A DNA stretch of 64,000 nt from Pseudomonas gessardii (lineage in GTDB: Bacteria; Pseudomonadota; Gammaproteobacteria; Pseudomonadales; Pseudomonadaceae): assembly GCF_001983165.1 (NCBI RefSeq), contig NZ_MNPU01000003.1:171942-235941 (forward strand). Direction: 5' to 3'. Positions 16,609-26,920 of the stretch are shown here, in pieces. The notes below the pieces were generated by a model, which worked only from the letters and a program-made list of their open reading frames with translations, was not told the DNA's origin and did not search any database. The number at the start of each line of letters is the position of its first letter. Within the stretch, counting starts at the first letter, position 1. Both the position numbers and the translations under genes were made by a program.

Positions 16609-17409
16609 TTAGTACACGCCACCAGTGCTCGCTGGCGCGGGTTTGTCTTTGAACTTGCCCACCAACCCCTGCAACCCACGCATCAGCACCGTGGTATCCA
16701 CCCCCACCGCGACAAACCCGGCGCCCAACTCGATGTAGCGCCGGGCCAGTTTCTCATCGGCACTGAGAATTCCCGCCGCCTTGCCCGCCTGGCGAATCCG
16801 CGCAATGGCATCTTCGATTGCCGCTTGCACATCTGGGTGCCCCGGATTGCCCCGGTGGCCCATGGAGGCACTCAAGTCCGCCGGGCCGATAAACACCCCG
16901 TCCACCCCCTCGACGGCGGCAATTGCGTCAAGGTTGGCCAGGCCTTCGAGGCTTTCGATCTGCACCAGCAGGCACATCTGCGCGTCGGCCTGGTCCAGGT
17001 AGCCGTCGATGCTGTTCCAGCGCGAAGCCCGTGCCAGGGCGCTGCCCACACCACGGATGCCCTGGGGCGGATAGCGCATGGCGCGCACCAGCTCCCGGGC
17101 CTGGGCGGCGCTTTCGACCATCGGCACCAACAGGGTCTGTGCGCCGATATCCAGCACCTGCTTGATCAATGCGGTATCGCCGATCACCGGACGGATCACC
17201 GCCTCGCTGGCGTAGGGCGCCACGGCCTGCAATTGGCCGAGCATGCCGCGCAAGTCGTTGGGCGCGTGTTCGCCGTCGATCAGCAGCCAATCGAAACCGG
17301 CATTGGCCGCCAACTCCGCGCTGTACGCATCCGCCAGGCCCAGCCACAGGCCGATCTGCGTTTCACCGCGGGTGAGCCGCTGTTTGAAGCGGTTGACAGG
17401 CATGTCCAT
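16609..17409 (-). CDS. hpaI: 4-hydroxy-2-oxoheptanedioate aldolase (HpaI)
   Basis: A 266-residue class II pyruvate aldolase. It performs the last step of the pathway, splitting 4-hydroxy-2-oxoheptane-1,7-dioate into pyruvate and succinate semialdehyde. The HpcH/HpaI hallmarks are [13 protein letters not shown] (catalytic His near residue 48), the metal ligand Glu in [21 protein letters not shown], and the [14 protein letters not shown] loop. The start at 17409 has GGAGG eight bases upstream, better than the ATG two codons in. It is the last gene of the - strand hpa operon. Confidence 0.93.
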   Translation of the reverse strand: MDMPVNRFKQRLTRGETQIGLWLGLADAYSAELAANAGFDWLLIDGEHAPNDLRGMLGQLQAVAPYASEAVIRPVIGDTALIKQVLDIGAQTLLVPMVESAAQARELVRAMRYPPQGIRGVGSALARASRWNSIDGYLDQADAQMCLLVQIESLEGLANLDAIAAVEGVDGVFIGPADLSASMGHRGNPGHPDVQAAIEDAIARIRQAGKAAGILSADEKLARRYIELGAGFVAVGVDTTVLMRGLQGLVGKFKDKPAPASTGGVY

Positions 17410-17427
17410 GAATCAATCCTCCAGATG

Positions 17428-18231
17428 TCAGACGAAGCGGCAGGAAATCGAACCGAGCATGTCGTAGTCGACATGGAAGGTATCGCCCGGGCTGGCCGCC
17501 ACCGGCCGGGTAAACGAGCCGCCGAGGATGATCTGCCCCGGCAGCAAGGTGACGTCGTAGGGCGCCAGCTTGTTTGCCAGCCAGGCCACACCCTTGGCCG
17601 GGTGGTTGAGCACGGCGGCCGAGACCCCGGACTCTTCGATCACGCCGTTGCGGTACAGCACCGCCGGCACTTTGCGCAGGTCGATCTCGGTTGGCCGCAC
17701 CGCGCGGCCGCCCATGACCACACCAGCATTCGCGGCGTTGTCGGAGATGGTGTCGAACACTTTGCGCGTGGCCTTGGTGTGTGGGTCGATCTGCTGGATA
17801 CGCGCGTCGATGATTTCCAGGGCCGGGATCACCCACTCGGTGGCGTCGAGCACATCGAAAATCGTGCAGTTGGGGCCCTTGAGCGGTTTGCCGAGGATGA
17901 AGGCCAGTTCGACCTCGACCCGCGGCACGATAAAGCGCTCGAACGGAATGTCGGTGCCTTCCTCAAACAGCATGTCATCGAGCAGCGCACCGTAGTCCGG
18001 TTCGGTGATGTTCGACGACACCTGCATCGCCCGCGAGGTCAGGCCGATCTTGTGCCCGACCAGCTTGCGCCCGCCCTTGATCTTCTGGGCGACCCAGGCG
18101 CGCTGGATGGCGTAGGCGTCTTCGATCGTGATCGCCGGATGCTCAAGGGAAAACTGGCGTACCTGTTCGCGACTGCGTTCGGCATGGTCCAGCTGGGCGG
18201 CGGCTTGCAGGATGAGCTGTGGATCAAGCAT
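17428..18231 (-). CDS. hpaH: 2-oxo-hept-4-ene-1,7-dioate hydratase (HpaH)
   Basis: A 267-residue MhpD/HpaH-family hydratase that adds water to 2-oxohept-4-ene-1,7-dioate, giving the substrate of HpaI. The family signatures are AYAIQRAWV near residue 40, [22 protein letters not shown] and a C-terminal [18 protein letters not shown]. It lies 18 bases upstream of hpaI and 12 bases downstream of the MFS gene. Length is exactly that expected. Confidence 0.93.
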   Translation of the reverse strand: MLDPQLILQAAAQLDHAERSREQVRQFSLEHPAITIEDAYAIQRAWVAQKIKGGRKLVGHKIGLTSRAMQVSSNITEPDYGALLDDMLFEEGTDIPFERFIVPRVEVELAFILGKPLKGPNCTIFDVLDATEWVIPALEIIDARIQQIDPHTKATRKVFDTISDNAANAGVVMGGRAVRPTEIDLRKVPAVLYRNGVIEESGVSAAVLNHPAKGVAWLANKLAPYDVTLLPGQIILGGSFTRPVAASPGDTFHVDYDMLGSISCRFV

Positions 18232-18243
18232 GACAAGGGTCTC

Positions 18244-19548
18244 TTACTGAGGGTTGACGATGGCAGCGTTGGTGCGCAGCACCAGCAGGCCGCCAAGGGC
18301 GATAAACAGCGCCAGCACGTACAGGGCGAGGCTGGCGCTCTGGGTGGTGTCGCGCATCCAGCCGATCAGGTAGGGCGCGAGGAACGAGGCGATGCTGCCA
18401 AACGAGCTGATCATGGCGATCCCGGCCGCCTGGGTGCAGTTGGACAGGAAGGCCGGCGGCAGTTGCCAGAACATCGGCAGCGCGGCGCTGGCGCCCATGC
18501 CGGCGACAATCAGGCCGCCCATCACCACCAGCGAGTTGCCCGGTGCCAGGCCCGCTACGGCAATCCCGGCGGCGGCCATCAGCAGCGGCACGCACAAGTG
18601 CCAGCGGCGTTCGCGGTGGCGGTCCGAGGAGCGCCCGCAGCCGATCATGAAGAAGCAGCCGGCCAGGTAGGGCACGGCGCTCAGCAGGCCGACCTGGCTG
18701 TCGCGGCCGATGCCGGCGCCGTGGATCAGGGTGGGCATCCAGAACGCTAGGGTGTTGACCGCCAGCATCACCGCAAAGTAAATCGCCACCAGCAGCCACA
18801 CTTGCGGGTCGCGCAGGATGCCGCCAAAGGAGGTGATGGATTTGCGCTTTTCCTCGGTGTTCAGTTGCTCGCGCAATTGTTGCTTTTGCGCAGGTTGCAG
18901 CCATTTCACCGTTTCAAAACTGTCCGGCAGGTACTTGAGTACCACCAGGCCCAGCAGCACCACGGGGGCGCCTTCGATCAGGAACATCCACTGCCAGCCG
19001 CGCATGCCGCCAAAGTCGTGGAAGTGCTCCAGGATCGCCCCCGAGAGCGGCCCGCCAATCACCCCGGCCATGGGCACGGCGATGGCGAACAGGGCAGTGA
19101 TCTGCGCCCGGCGGCGCGCCGGGTACCAGCGGTTGAGAAACACCAGGATCCCCGGGAAGAAACCCGCCTCGGCCATCCCCAGCAAAAAACGCAGGACGTA
19201 GAAGCCGGTGGAGCTTTCGATCCACAACATGCTGGTGGACAGGATGCCCCACACTACCATCAGGCAGGCGATCCAGCGCCGTGGCCCGACCCGGTCCAGG
19301 GCGATATTGCTGGGCACGCCGAACAGGGCGTAGGCGATAAAGAACAGGCCGGCGCCGAAGCCATACACCGTGTCGCTGAAGTGCAGGTCGCTGCTCATCT
19401 GCATCTTGGCGAACCCGATGTTGATCCGGTCCAGGTGGGCAAACAGGTAACAGATCAGCAACAACGGCATCAGGCGCCAGGTGACGGTGCTGTGGGTGCG
19501 ATCATGCTCGGCAAGGGTGACGCTGTGTGCGGTATTGGCTGTGCTCAT
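18244..19548 (-). CDS. hpaX: MFS transporter, 4-hydroxyphenylacetate permease (HpaX)-like
   Basis: A 434-residue inner-membrane symporter of the anion:cation symporter (ACS) branch of MFS, with 12 hydrophobic segments. Typical ACS/HpaX features are LDRINIGFAKMQMSSDLHFSD after TM1, GAGLFFIAYALFGVPSNI and WIACLMVVWG. HpaX imports 4-hydroxyphenylacetate. Its place inside the operon between hpaF and hpaH supports this substrate, although ACS members also carry related aryl acids. Confidence 0.87.
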   Translation of the reverse strand: MSTANTAHSVTLAEHDRTHSTVTWRLMPLLLICYLFAHLDRINIGFAKMQMSSDLHFSDTVYGFGAGLFFIAYALFGVPSNIALDRVGPRRWIACLMVVWGILSTSMLWIESSTGFYVLRFLLGMAEAGFFPGILVFLNRWYPARRRAQITALFAIAVPMAGVIGGPLSGAILEHFHDFGGMRGWQWMFLIEGAPVVLLGLVVLKYLPDSFETVKWLQPAQKQQLREQLNTEEKRKSITSFGGILRDPQVWLLVAIYFAVMLAVNTLAFWMPTLIHGAGIGRDSQVGLLSAVPYLAGCFFMIGCGRSSDRHRERRWHLCVPLLMAAAGIAVAGLAPGNSLVVMGGLIVAGMGASAALPMFWQLPPAFLSNCTQAAGIAMISSFGSIASFLAPYLIGWMRDTTQSASLALYVLALFIALGGLLVLRTNAAIVNPQ

Positions 19549-19593
19549 GATGTTGTACTTTTTGTCTGAGAGGCCGTTGGGGGGAGGCGGGGG

Positions 19594-19986
19594 TCAACCC
19601 GCCTGGTTACTTAAAAATGCATGGACGTTGTTCTGTTTGAAGTTCAACTGCGGGTGCAGCTCGATCATCTCGAAGGACAGGGCCAGCAGCCGTTGTGCCT
19701 GCAGGGCGGCGAAGTGCTCGGTGATCACCCTGAACAGGGTTTCAGCCACCGCCTGGCGGGTCGGCAGGTCGCGACCGTGGCCGACCTTGAGGGTCATGTG
19801 GACGAAGGCGTAGTCGTGCTTGCCATCGGCCATGCGCCAGGTGTCCAGGCGCACCGCGCGGCTGCGGATGCCGGCGAGGGGGAACACGCCACTGTCTCCC
19901 AGCACCTGGTGGACCTTTGCAAACAGCCCTGGCAGGTCGGCCTGGGAGTCGAGGTTGTCGGTGTATTCGGCGATGAAATGTGGCAT
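19594..19986 (-). CDS. hpaF: 5-carboxymethyl-2-hydroxymuconate delta-isomerase (HpaF)
   Basis: A 130-residue CHMI of the tautomerase superfamily. It has the invariant Pro2 that acts as general base (MPHFIAEYTDNL), the DTWRMADGKHDYAFVHMTLKVGHGRD block and LFRVITEHFAALQAQRLLALSFEMIEL. It isomerises 5-carboxymethyl-2-hydroxymuconate before decarboxylation. It lies 45 bases upstream of hpaX and is separated from hpaD by a perfect palindrome. Confidence 0.93.
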   Translation of the reverse strand: MPHFIAEYTDNLDSQADLPGLFAKVHQVLGDSGVFPLAGIRSRAVRLDTWRMADGKHDYAFVHMTLKVGHGRDLPTRQAVAETLFRVITEHFAALQAQRLLALSFEMIELHPQLNFKQNNVHAFLSNQAG

Positions 19987-20013
19987 GCAAAGCCTCCTTC
20001 TGTTCGCGATTTA

Positions 20014-20052
20014 ATGTGGGAGCTGTCTCGCCGGGCGAGACAGCTCCCACAT
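20014..20052. repeat. Perfect 19-bp palindrome between hpaD and hpaF
   Basis: Two perfectly complementary 19-base arms with one central base. The outer part is REP-like (ATGTGGGAGCTG), but the inner part (TCTCGCC) differs from the other REPs of this window. As an RNA hairpin it would be very stable inside the hpa transcript, where it could protect the upstream hpaD message or reduce hpaF expression. Confidence 0.85.
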
Positions 20053-20062
20053 CTGGGGGGAC

Positions 20063-20920
20063 TCAGAGCGGGAAAATGGCGTTGATCTGGCCAGTGCCGG
20101 AGCTGCCGAACGGCTCGGTGATAATCTCGGCCGGGCGGTTGTACTCAGGCCCGCCGAGCAAGCCCAGGAGCATCGCGGTATCGTGCATCTTGCCCTCGCC
20201 AAAGCAGTGTTCGGCGTAGTCCGGGAGCATCGCGCAGAACTCCTTGAAGCGGCCTTCACGCCACATCTGCACGACGTGCATATCCACTTGCTTGTCGAAC
20301 TCGCGGGTCCAGTTGTGGATATTGGCTTCGGCTTCGCGGTCGTCGGAGAAGCGGTGCGACAAGGAGCCGGAGGCCAGCACCAGCACCTTGCGATCACTCT
20401 TCTCGATGGCCCGGCGCACGGCGGCCCCGAAGGCGAAGCTGTCTTGCAGGCGATGCCAGGCACACCAGGCGGCGATGGAGATCACCTTGAATTTCTGCTC
20501 ATCGGGCACATCCATGTGCATGTAGCGCATGGGCACCAGGGTGCCGTATTCCAGCTCCAGGCTCGGGATGTTGTGGTTCATGGTGCGCACCCCGGCCAGG
20601 TTGGCTTCGGCGGCAATCAGCTCGCCCAGCTCCGGGCAGCCGGGGTAGGCGTACTCCATGTTCTTGATGAAGTGCGGCAGCTCGTTGCTGGTGTAGGTGC
20701 CCTGGAATCGCTCGCCGCCGTTGACGTGATAGCCGCTGTTGACCAGCCAGTGCACATCGAACACCACGGCGGTGTCGGCCCCCAGTTCACGGGCGCGGCG
20801 CCCGATTTCCTTATGGCCGGCAATCGCCGCGGCGCGGCAACCGTGGTGCTTGCCCGGCAGTTCCGACAGGTACATGGAAGGGACGTGGCAGATTTTCGCC
20901 GCCAGGACTATTTCACCCAT
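20063..20920 (-). CDS. hpaD: 3,4-dihydroxyphenylacetate (homoprotocatechuate) 2,3-dioxygenase (HpaD)
   Basis: A 285-residue LigB-type extradiol dioxygenase that opens the homoprotocatechuate ring to 5-carboxymethyl-2-hydroxymuconate semialdehyde. Expected metal-binding and family elements are CHVPSMYLSELPGKHHGCR near the start, VVFDVHWL, TMNHNIPSLELEYGTLVPMRYMH and LVLASGSLSHRF. The start at 20920 has AGGAG seven bases away; the ATG two codons earlier overlaps the ribosome site. The gene is flanked on both sides by palindromic repeats. Confidence 0.93.
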   Translation of the reverse strand: MGEIVLAAKICHVPSMYLSELPGKHHGCRAAAIAGHKEIGRRARELGADTAVVFDVHWLVNSGYHVNGGERFQGTYTSNELPHFIKNMEYAYPGCPELGELIAAEANLAGVRTMNHNIPSLELEYGTLVPMRYMHMDVPDEQKFKVISIAAWCAWHRLQDSFAFGAAVRRAIEKSDRKVLVLASGSLSHRFSDDREAEANIHNWTREFDKQVDMHVVQMWREGRFKEFCAMLPDYAEHCFGEGKMHDTAMLLGLLGGPEYNRPAEIITEPFGSSGTGQINAIFPL

Positions 20921-20966
20921 GATCATTCTCCTGATTTCATTATTCTTGTTGGTGCGCTACGGACCG

Positions 20967-21066
20967 TGTAGGAGCGAGCTTGCTCGCGAAAAACCCAAGG
21001 TCAGCGCGTTAACCCTGAACGTCAGCGTTATCGTTGACGAGCATCGCGGGCAAGCCCGCTTCCACA
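20967..21066. repeat. REP-like inverted repeat between hpaE and hpaD
   Basis: TGTAGGAGCGAGCTTGCTCGCGA on the left and TCGCGGGCAAGCCCGCTTCCACA on the right are imperfect partners about 50 bases apart. They fill the largest gap inside the hpa operon (147 bases). Confidence 0.75.
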
Positions 21067-21067
21067 G

Positions 21068-22533
<1,466 letters not shown>

Positions 22534-22537
<4 letters not shown>

Positions 22538-23304
22538 GCCTCTTTGCGGGCGGCGAAAAAGTCCGCCTCGCTGACAATTCGGTTGACCAGGCGGCCGACG
22601 CCTTGCACTTCCACCACCACTTCATCGCCGGGCACTACATCGGCCAGGCCTTCAGGGGTACCGGTGGCGATCATGTCGCCGGGTTGCAGGGTCATGAAGC
22701 TGGACAGGTATTCGATCAGGTAGGGGATATCGAAAATCATGTCGCGGGTGCTGCCTTCCTGGCGCAACTCGCCGTTGATCCAGGTGCGCAGGGTCAGGTT
22801 GCCCGGGTCCGGTACATCGGCCACATCGACGATCCATGGGCCGACCGGGGTGGTAGCGTCGCGGTTTTTCACCCGCAGGTTGGGGCGGTAGTAGTTTTCC
22901 AGGTAGTCGCGGATCGCGTAGTCGTTGCACACGGTGTAGCCGGCCAGGTACGCCAGGGCGTCCTCGCGCTTGACGTTGCGCGCCGGTTTGCCGATCACCG
23001 CCACCAGCTCGCACTCGTAGTGCATATAGGCGATGTTGTCCGGGCGCCAGGTGACCTGGTTATGCCCGGTGTAGGTGCCTGGCGACTTGATAAAGGCCAG
23101 CGGCTCGGTCGGCGGGGCGAAGGCCAGTTCGGCGGCATGGTCGGCGTAGTTCAGGCCCAGGGCGAACATATTGCCGGTGGCCGGTGGCAGCCATTGCACC
23201 TGGTCTTCGGCCAGCAGCCGGCCGTCAGCCAGGCGCACAGCATTGAACTCTTCGACGTGGACCTGATGGACCTGGCCTTCAAAACGGATACGCGCGTGTT
23301 TCAT
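22534..23304 (-). CDS. hpaG2: HpaG2: isomerase half of the HpaG bifunctional decarboxylase/isomerase
   Basis: A 256-residue fumarylacetoacetate-hydrolase-fold protein. In enterobacteria HpaG is one two-domain protein; in pseudomonads it is split, and this gene corresponds to the C-terminal isomerase half. The FAH core is visible in MFALGLNYADHAAELAF, MHYECELVAVIGKPARNV, CNDYAIRDYLENYYRPNLRVKNRD and DMIATGTPEGLADVVPGDEVVVEV. It overlaps hpaE and hpaG1 by 4 bases each. Assignment of isomerase versus decarboxylase follows gene order and length. Confidence 0.9.
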
Positions 23305-23966
23305 GGCTGTTCCTCGGCCTGGATGTGGTTGACCAGGCGGCCCAGGCCACTGATCTCGACTTCGACGGTGTCGCCGGGCTGTACATCCACCCGGCCTTCA
23401 GGCGTACCGGTGATCAGCACATCGCCCGCATGCAGGGTCATGAATTCGCTGATCTCGGCGATCAGCCGGGGAATGTCGCGCACAAAGTTGGCCGTGGTGT
23501 TCTGCTGGCGCAACTCGCCGTTGACGAACAGCTTGAGGCTCAACTGGTGAGGGTTGGCGATCTGCTCGCGGGCCACCAGTTCAGGGCCCAGGGCGCAGAA
23601 CCCGTCGCGGCACTTGGCTTTGACGGCGGGGCGGTAGTAGCTGTCTTCCGGCAGGCTGAACTCATTGACGATGACATAGCCCGCCACATGCTCCAGGGCA
23701 TTTTCCACGCTGACGCGGCTGGCGCTTTTGCCGATCACCACGCCCAGGGCCGGGCCCGGTTGCAGGCGTTCGCCGTGGGGCTGGACCACGATGCCGGCGT
23801 GGCTGTTGCGGGTGTTGGGGGTCTTGATAAACAGCACCGGCTTGACCGGCGGCTTCTGGTACGGCGGCTGCTCGAATTCGGCGAGACGCTGGTTCAGCAA
23901 GCCCTGGTAGTTCAGCGCGACGCCGAACAGGGTGCCGCTGGCAACATCATGCAGGGTACGGCTCAT
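23301..23966 (-). CDS. hpaG1: HpaG1: decarboxylase half of the HpaG bifunctional decarboxylase/isomerase
   Basis: A 221-residue FAH-fold protein, first gene of the - strand hpa operon. Signatures are GTLFGVALNYQGLL, ALGVVIGKSASRV, GYVIVNEFSLPEDSYYRPAVKAKCRDGFCALGP and DVLITGTPEGRVDVQPGD. It corresponds to the N-terminal half of fused HpaG, which decarboxylates 5-oxopent-3-ene-1,2,5-tricarboxylate. It is transcribed divergently from the AraC-type hpaA gene, with operator-like GTTAAC repeats in between. Confidence 0.9.
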   Translation of the reverse strand: MSRTLHDVASGTLFGVALNYQGLLNQRLAEFEQPPYQKPPVKPVLFIKTPNTRNSHAGIVVQPHGERLQPGPALGVVIGKSASRVSVENALEHVAGYVIVNEFSLPEDSYYRPAVKAKCRDGFCALGPELVAREQIANPHQLSLKLFVNGELRQQNTTANFVRDIPRLIAEISEFMTLHAGDVLITGTPEGRVDVQPGDTVEVEISGLGRLVNHIQAEEQP

Positions 23967-24008
23967 GCATTTCTCCTGGCGATGGCGACTGCTCTGGAGG
24001 CAGTTCGT

Positions 24009-24042
24009 TAATGTGTTAACGTTATAATTAATATGTTAACTA
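24009..24042. promoter_or_regulatory. Paired GTTAAC sites in the hpaG1-hpaA divergent promoter region
   Basis: TGTTAAC occurs twice (GTTAAC at 24015-24020 and 24035-24040), exactly 20 bases apart, which is about two helical turns. A perfect TATAAT lies between them at 24023-24028. The second site reads TAATATGTTAACTA, close to the motif at 12966-12980. It is a good candidate for the HpaR operator controlling the hpa operon and hpaA. Confidence 0.55.
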
Positions 24043-24093
24043 CCGTCAAGCGTGGCAAAATCATCGGGTGCAAAAAACAATAAAGAGACGCCT

Positions 24094-24987
24094 GTGAAAC
24101 CGATCCCCAACATCAACATCGGCCAGGTCTACGACCAGCGCTACAGCGATGCCGACGTGCATTACGACCGGCTCGGCAACCTGGCGGGTTTTTTCGGGCG
24201 CAACATGCCCGTGCATCGGCATGACCGGTTTTTCCAGGTGCATTACGTCAAGAGCGGCGCGGTGCGGGTCTATCTTGATGACCAGCAGTACCTGGAATCG
24301 GGGCCGATGTTTTTCCTCACGCCGCCCACGGTGGCCCATGCCTTTGTCACTGAAGCCGACGCCGATGGTCACGTACTGACCGTGCGCCAGCAGTGGGTGC
24401 GGGCGCTGGTCGATGCCGACCCGAGCCTGGCGCCCGGGCCGCAGATCCCGCCCGCCTGTGTGGCGCTGGCCCGCCTGGCGCCTGTGTTCGAGCCCGAGAT
24501 CAAGCGGCTGGAGTGGCTGTTCGACGAGTTGAGCGGGGAGATCAACAGCACCGGCGCGGGGCGGGCGGCGGCCCTGGCAAGCCTGACCCGCCTGATCATG
24601 ATCAGCCTGCTGCGCCTGTGCGCCAACTCCCTGGAAGCACTCCCGGCGCGCCACGAAGACTTGCGTATCTTCCATCGCTTCAATGAGCTGATCGAAGACC
24701 ACTATTTGCTGCATTGGCCGCTGTCGGCGTACGCCGAAAAAATTGGCGTCACCCAAGCGCGGCTCAACGACGTATGCCGGCGCATTGCCGACCTGCCGTC
24801 CAAGCGCCTGGTGCTTGAACGGCTGATGCAGGAAGCCAAGCGCCTGCTGCTGTTTACCGGCAGTTCCGCCAATGAAATCTGCTACCAGCTGGGCTTCAAG
24901 GACCCGGCCTATTTCAGCCGGTTCTTCCAGCGCTATGCGCAGATGACGCCGGGGGAGTACCGCCTGCGCCAAGCAGGCCTGCGCTGA
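24094..24987 (+). CDS. hpaA: AraC-family activator of the hpa genes, HpaA-like
   Basis: A 297-residue regulator with an N-terminal cupin-type sensor (NMPVHRHDRFFQVHYVKSGAVRVYLDDQQY, residues about 35-65) and a C-terminal AraC HTH pair (WPLSAYAEKIGVTQARLNDVCRR; SANEICYQLGFKDPAYFSRFFQRY). In E. coli HpaA activates hpaBC in response to 4-hydroxyphenylacetate. The GTG at 24094 is chosen for its AAAGAGA ribosome site and the conserved NIxIGQVYDQRY N-terminus; an upstream GTG at 24052 lacks one. It converges on the OprD gene with no gap. Confidence 0.85.
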   Translation: MKPIPNINIGQVYDQRYSDADVHYDRLGNLAGFFGRNMPVHRHDRFFQVHYVKSGAVRVYLDDQQYLESGPMFFLTPPTVAHAFVTEADADGHVLTVRQQWVRALVDADPSLAPGPQIPPACVALARLAPVFEPEIKRLEWLFDELSGEINSTGAGRAAALASLTRLIMISLLRLCANSLEALPARHEDLRIFHRFNELIEDHYLLHWPLSAYAEKIGVTQARLNDVCRRIADLPSKRLVLERLMQEAKRLLLFTGSSANEICYQLGFKDPAYFSRFFQRYAQMTPGEYRLRQAGLR

Positions 24988-26244
24988 TCACCACAACGCC
25001 AGGCTGTAGCCGATGATGATGCGGCTTTCGTCGATATCGCTGGTCAGGCCGTTGCTCGAGCGCAGGGTTGCGTTACGCAGCCTGACGTTGACGTTTTTCA
25101 GCGGCCCACTCTGCACGGTGTAGGTCAGGTCGGTATCGCGCTCCCATTCGCGGCCATTGCGCACGCTGGCGGTTTGCACATGGCTGCCATCCACATAGCG
25201 CGTCATAAAGGTCAGCCCCGGCAGGCCGAGGGCAGCGAAGTTGTAGTCATAGCGCGCCTGCCAGGCATCGGTCTGGGCCTTGGTGAACACGTTGATGGTC
25301 ACCAGGTTGACCGAATAGGGGTCCATGCCGGGGTAGGCGAAATCACCGTCGCCCGAAAGGTTTTGATAGCCCAGGCCCACCTTGTGGGCCCCTGCCGACA
25401 GGCTCAGCATGCCGTTGAAGAACCGGTTGTCGATGCGCCCGCCGTCTACCCGCGAGGCGCCGCGCAGTTCATGGCTGCCTTGCTCGCGGGTATCGAAGTA
25501 GCGCAGGTCGCTGCGCAGGCTCATGCCGTTGCCCAGCGGCAGGTCGTGTACCAGGCCGATGAAGTGCTGGCGATAGATGTCCTGCATTTGTGCGTAGTAG
25601 TAAGTCGTCGCCAGCTGTGGGGTGATGGCATAGGTGCCGCCGGCCAGGTCCAGGTGGCTGCTGTCGACGCCGGCGTAGCTCATCGGGTCGTTGCTGGAAG
25701 AGTCGCGCAGGTTCTGTTTTTCCAGGCGGCCCAGGTTCAGGGTCAGGCCGGCGATGTCCTGGGAGGTGACCAGCTCGCCGGTATAGGTCGAGGGCAGGAG
25801 CCGGGTGTCGTTGTAGGCGGCCACGGGCAATTGCGGCTGCAGGGTGCCGGCCTTGAGCACGGTTTTCGAGACCCGCACCTTGGCCGTCAGGCCCAGTTCA
25901 CTGTAATTGGCGACCGGTTGCTGGCTGGCGCCATACGCCAGCAGGCCGGTGCCACGGCGGTCGCGACTGGAGTCGAGCTTGACCCCCAATTCGCCCAGGG
26001 CATCCACGCCAAAGCCTACCAGGCCTTCGGTGTAGCCCGACTCCAGGCGCAGCACAAAGCCCTGGGCCCATTCATCGGCCTTGTTCTGCGGCGCGTTGGT
26101 CTGGCGAAAGTCGCGGTTCATATAGAAGTTGCGCAGGTCGAGGCTGGCCTTGCTGTCCTGGATAAACTCGGCGTAGGCGCTCAAGGGGCTGAACGTAGCG
26201 CACAGGCCGGCGCTGGCCGCCAGGGGAAGGAGGCGCAAATGCAT
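24988..26244 (-). CDS. OprD-family outer-membrane porin of the hpa locus
   Basis: A 418-residue OprD-type channel: signal peptide (LAASAGLCATFSPLSAYA), then FIQDSKASLDLRNFYMNRDFRQ and regular beta strands to the C-terminal SLALW. The start at 26244 follows AAAGGAA. In a locus with HpaX this is likely the outer-membrane entry route for hydroxyphenylacetates. Its promoter region carries the TAACATGTTA palindrome at 26311-26320, which suggests coregulation with the pathway. Confidence 0.88.
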   Translation of the reverse strand: MHLRLLPLAASAGLCATFSPLSAYAEFIQDSKASLDLRNFYMNRDFRQTNAPQNKADEWAQGFVLRLESGYTEGLVGFGVDALGELGVKLDSSRDRRGTGLLAYGASQQPVANYSELGLTAKVRVSKTVLKAGTLQPQLPVAAYNDTRLLPSTYTGELVTSQDIAGLTLNLGRLEKQNLRDSSSNDPMSYAGVDSSHLDLAGGTYAITPQLATTYYYAQMQDIYRQHFIGLVHDLPLGNGMSLRSDLRYFDTREQGSHELRGASRVDGGRIDNRFFNGMLSLSAGAHKVGLGYQNLSGDGDFAYPGMDPYSVNLVTINVFTKAQTDAWQARYDYNFAALGLPGLTFMTRYVDGSHVQTASVRNGREWERDTDLTYTVQSGPLKNVNVRLRNATLRSSNGLTSDIDESRIIIGYSLALW

Positions 26245-26307
26245 GACAGATTCCTTTTGTTGTTTTTGTAGGTATCGCCCTTCGGATCGCTGAAGGGAGT
26301 AGCATAT

Positions 26308-26324
26308 TGTTAACATGTTATATT
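26308..26324. promoter_or_regulatory. TAACATGTTA palindrome upstream of the hpa-linked oprD gene
   Basis: TGTTAACATGTTATA, containing the decamer TAACATGTTA (26311-26320) identical to that at 12967-12976. It lies 65-75 bases upstream of the porin start and about 140 bases upstream of hpaR copy 2. A candidate HpaR operator. Confidence 0.5.
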
Positions 26325-26457
26325 TATTATGGGTAGACAATTTGTGCCGATTTAAAATAATTCATATCGAGGTTAACGAGTTTTTGCGGCGGCCAGCTTG
26401 CATGCCCATGGAGCCGACCCTAAGCTTCGACGCTTCGATCTCTTTTGTGCGTGAGCC

Positions 26458-26880
26458 ATGTCCACTCCCAGACCTTCCCTGACGCTGACCCTGTTGCAGG
26501 CCCGCGAAGCCGCCATGGCGTTTTTCCGGCCGCTGCTCAATGAACATCAATTGACTGAACAGCAGTGGCGGGTGATTCGTATCCTGCGCCAGCAAGGCGA
26601 ACTGGAGAGCCATCAACTGGCGCACCTGGCCTGCATCCTCAAACCGAGCATGACCGGCGTGCTGGCCCGCCTGGAGCGCGATGGCCTGGTGCGCCGGCGC
26701 AAGTCCAGCGAAGACCAGCGCCGGGTGTTCGTGACCCTCACCGAGCAGGGGCAGCAGTGCTTCGTCGAGATGAGCGCGGGGATGGAAAGCAACTACCAGA
26801 AGATCCAGGAACAGTTCGGCGAAGAGCAGTTGCAGCAACTGCTCGAATTGCTCAACCAGTTGAAAAACATCAAGCCCTAA
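26458..26880 (+). CDS. hpaR: MarR-family regulator, HpaR copy 2
   Basis: A 140-residue MarR repressor of the HpaR type: SLTLTLLQAREAAMAFFRP, LTEQQWRVIRIL and LACILKPSMTGVLARLERDG with wing RRKSSEDQRRVFVTL. By hand alignment it is identical to copy 1 at roughly 94 of 140 positions with no gaps. It flanks the opposite end of the hpa locus and is divergent from the OprD gene. The N-terminal half is almost the same in both copies, while the C-terminal dimerisation part has diverged more, as expected if the two keep DNA specificity but avoid mixing subunits. Confidence 0.88.
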   Translation: MSTPRPSLTLTLLQAREAAMAFFRPLLNEHQLTEQQWRVIRILRQQGELESHQLAHLACILKPSMTGVLARLERDGLVRRRKSSEDQRRVFVTLTEQGQQCFVEMSAGMESNYQKIQEQFGEEQLQQLLELLNQLKNIKP

Positions 26881-26920
26881 GCGCTGGCCGGCGATGGCGC
26901 CGCAGACAGGTCGAACCCCC

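Noticed and set aside
16825..18750. 641-codon open frame on the + strand across hpaI, hpaH and hpaX
   Set aside because: It crosses three real genes on the other strand and shows no domain; it is an antisense frame kept open by high GC.
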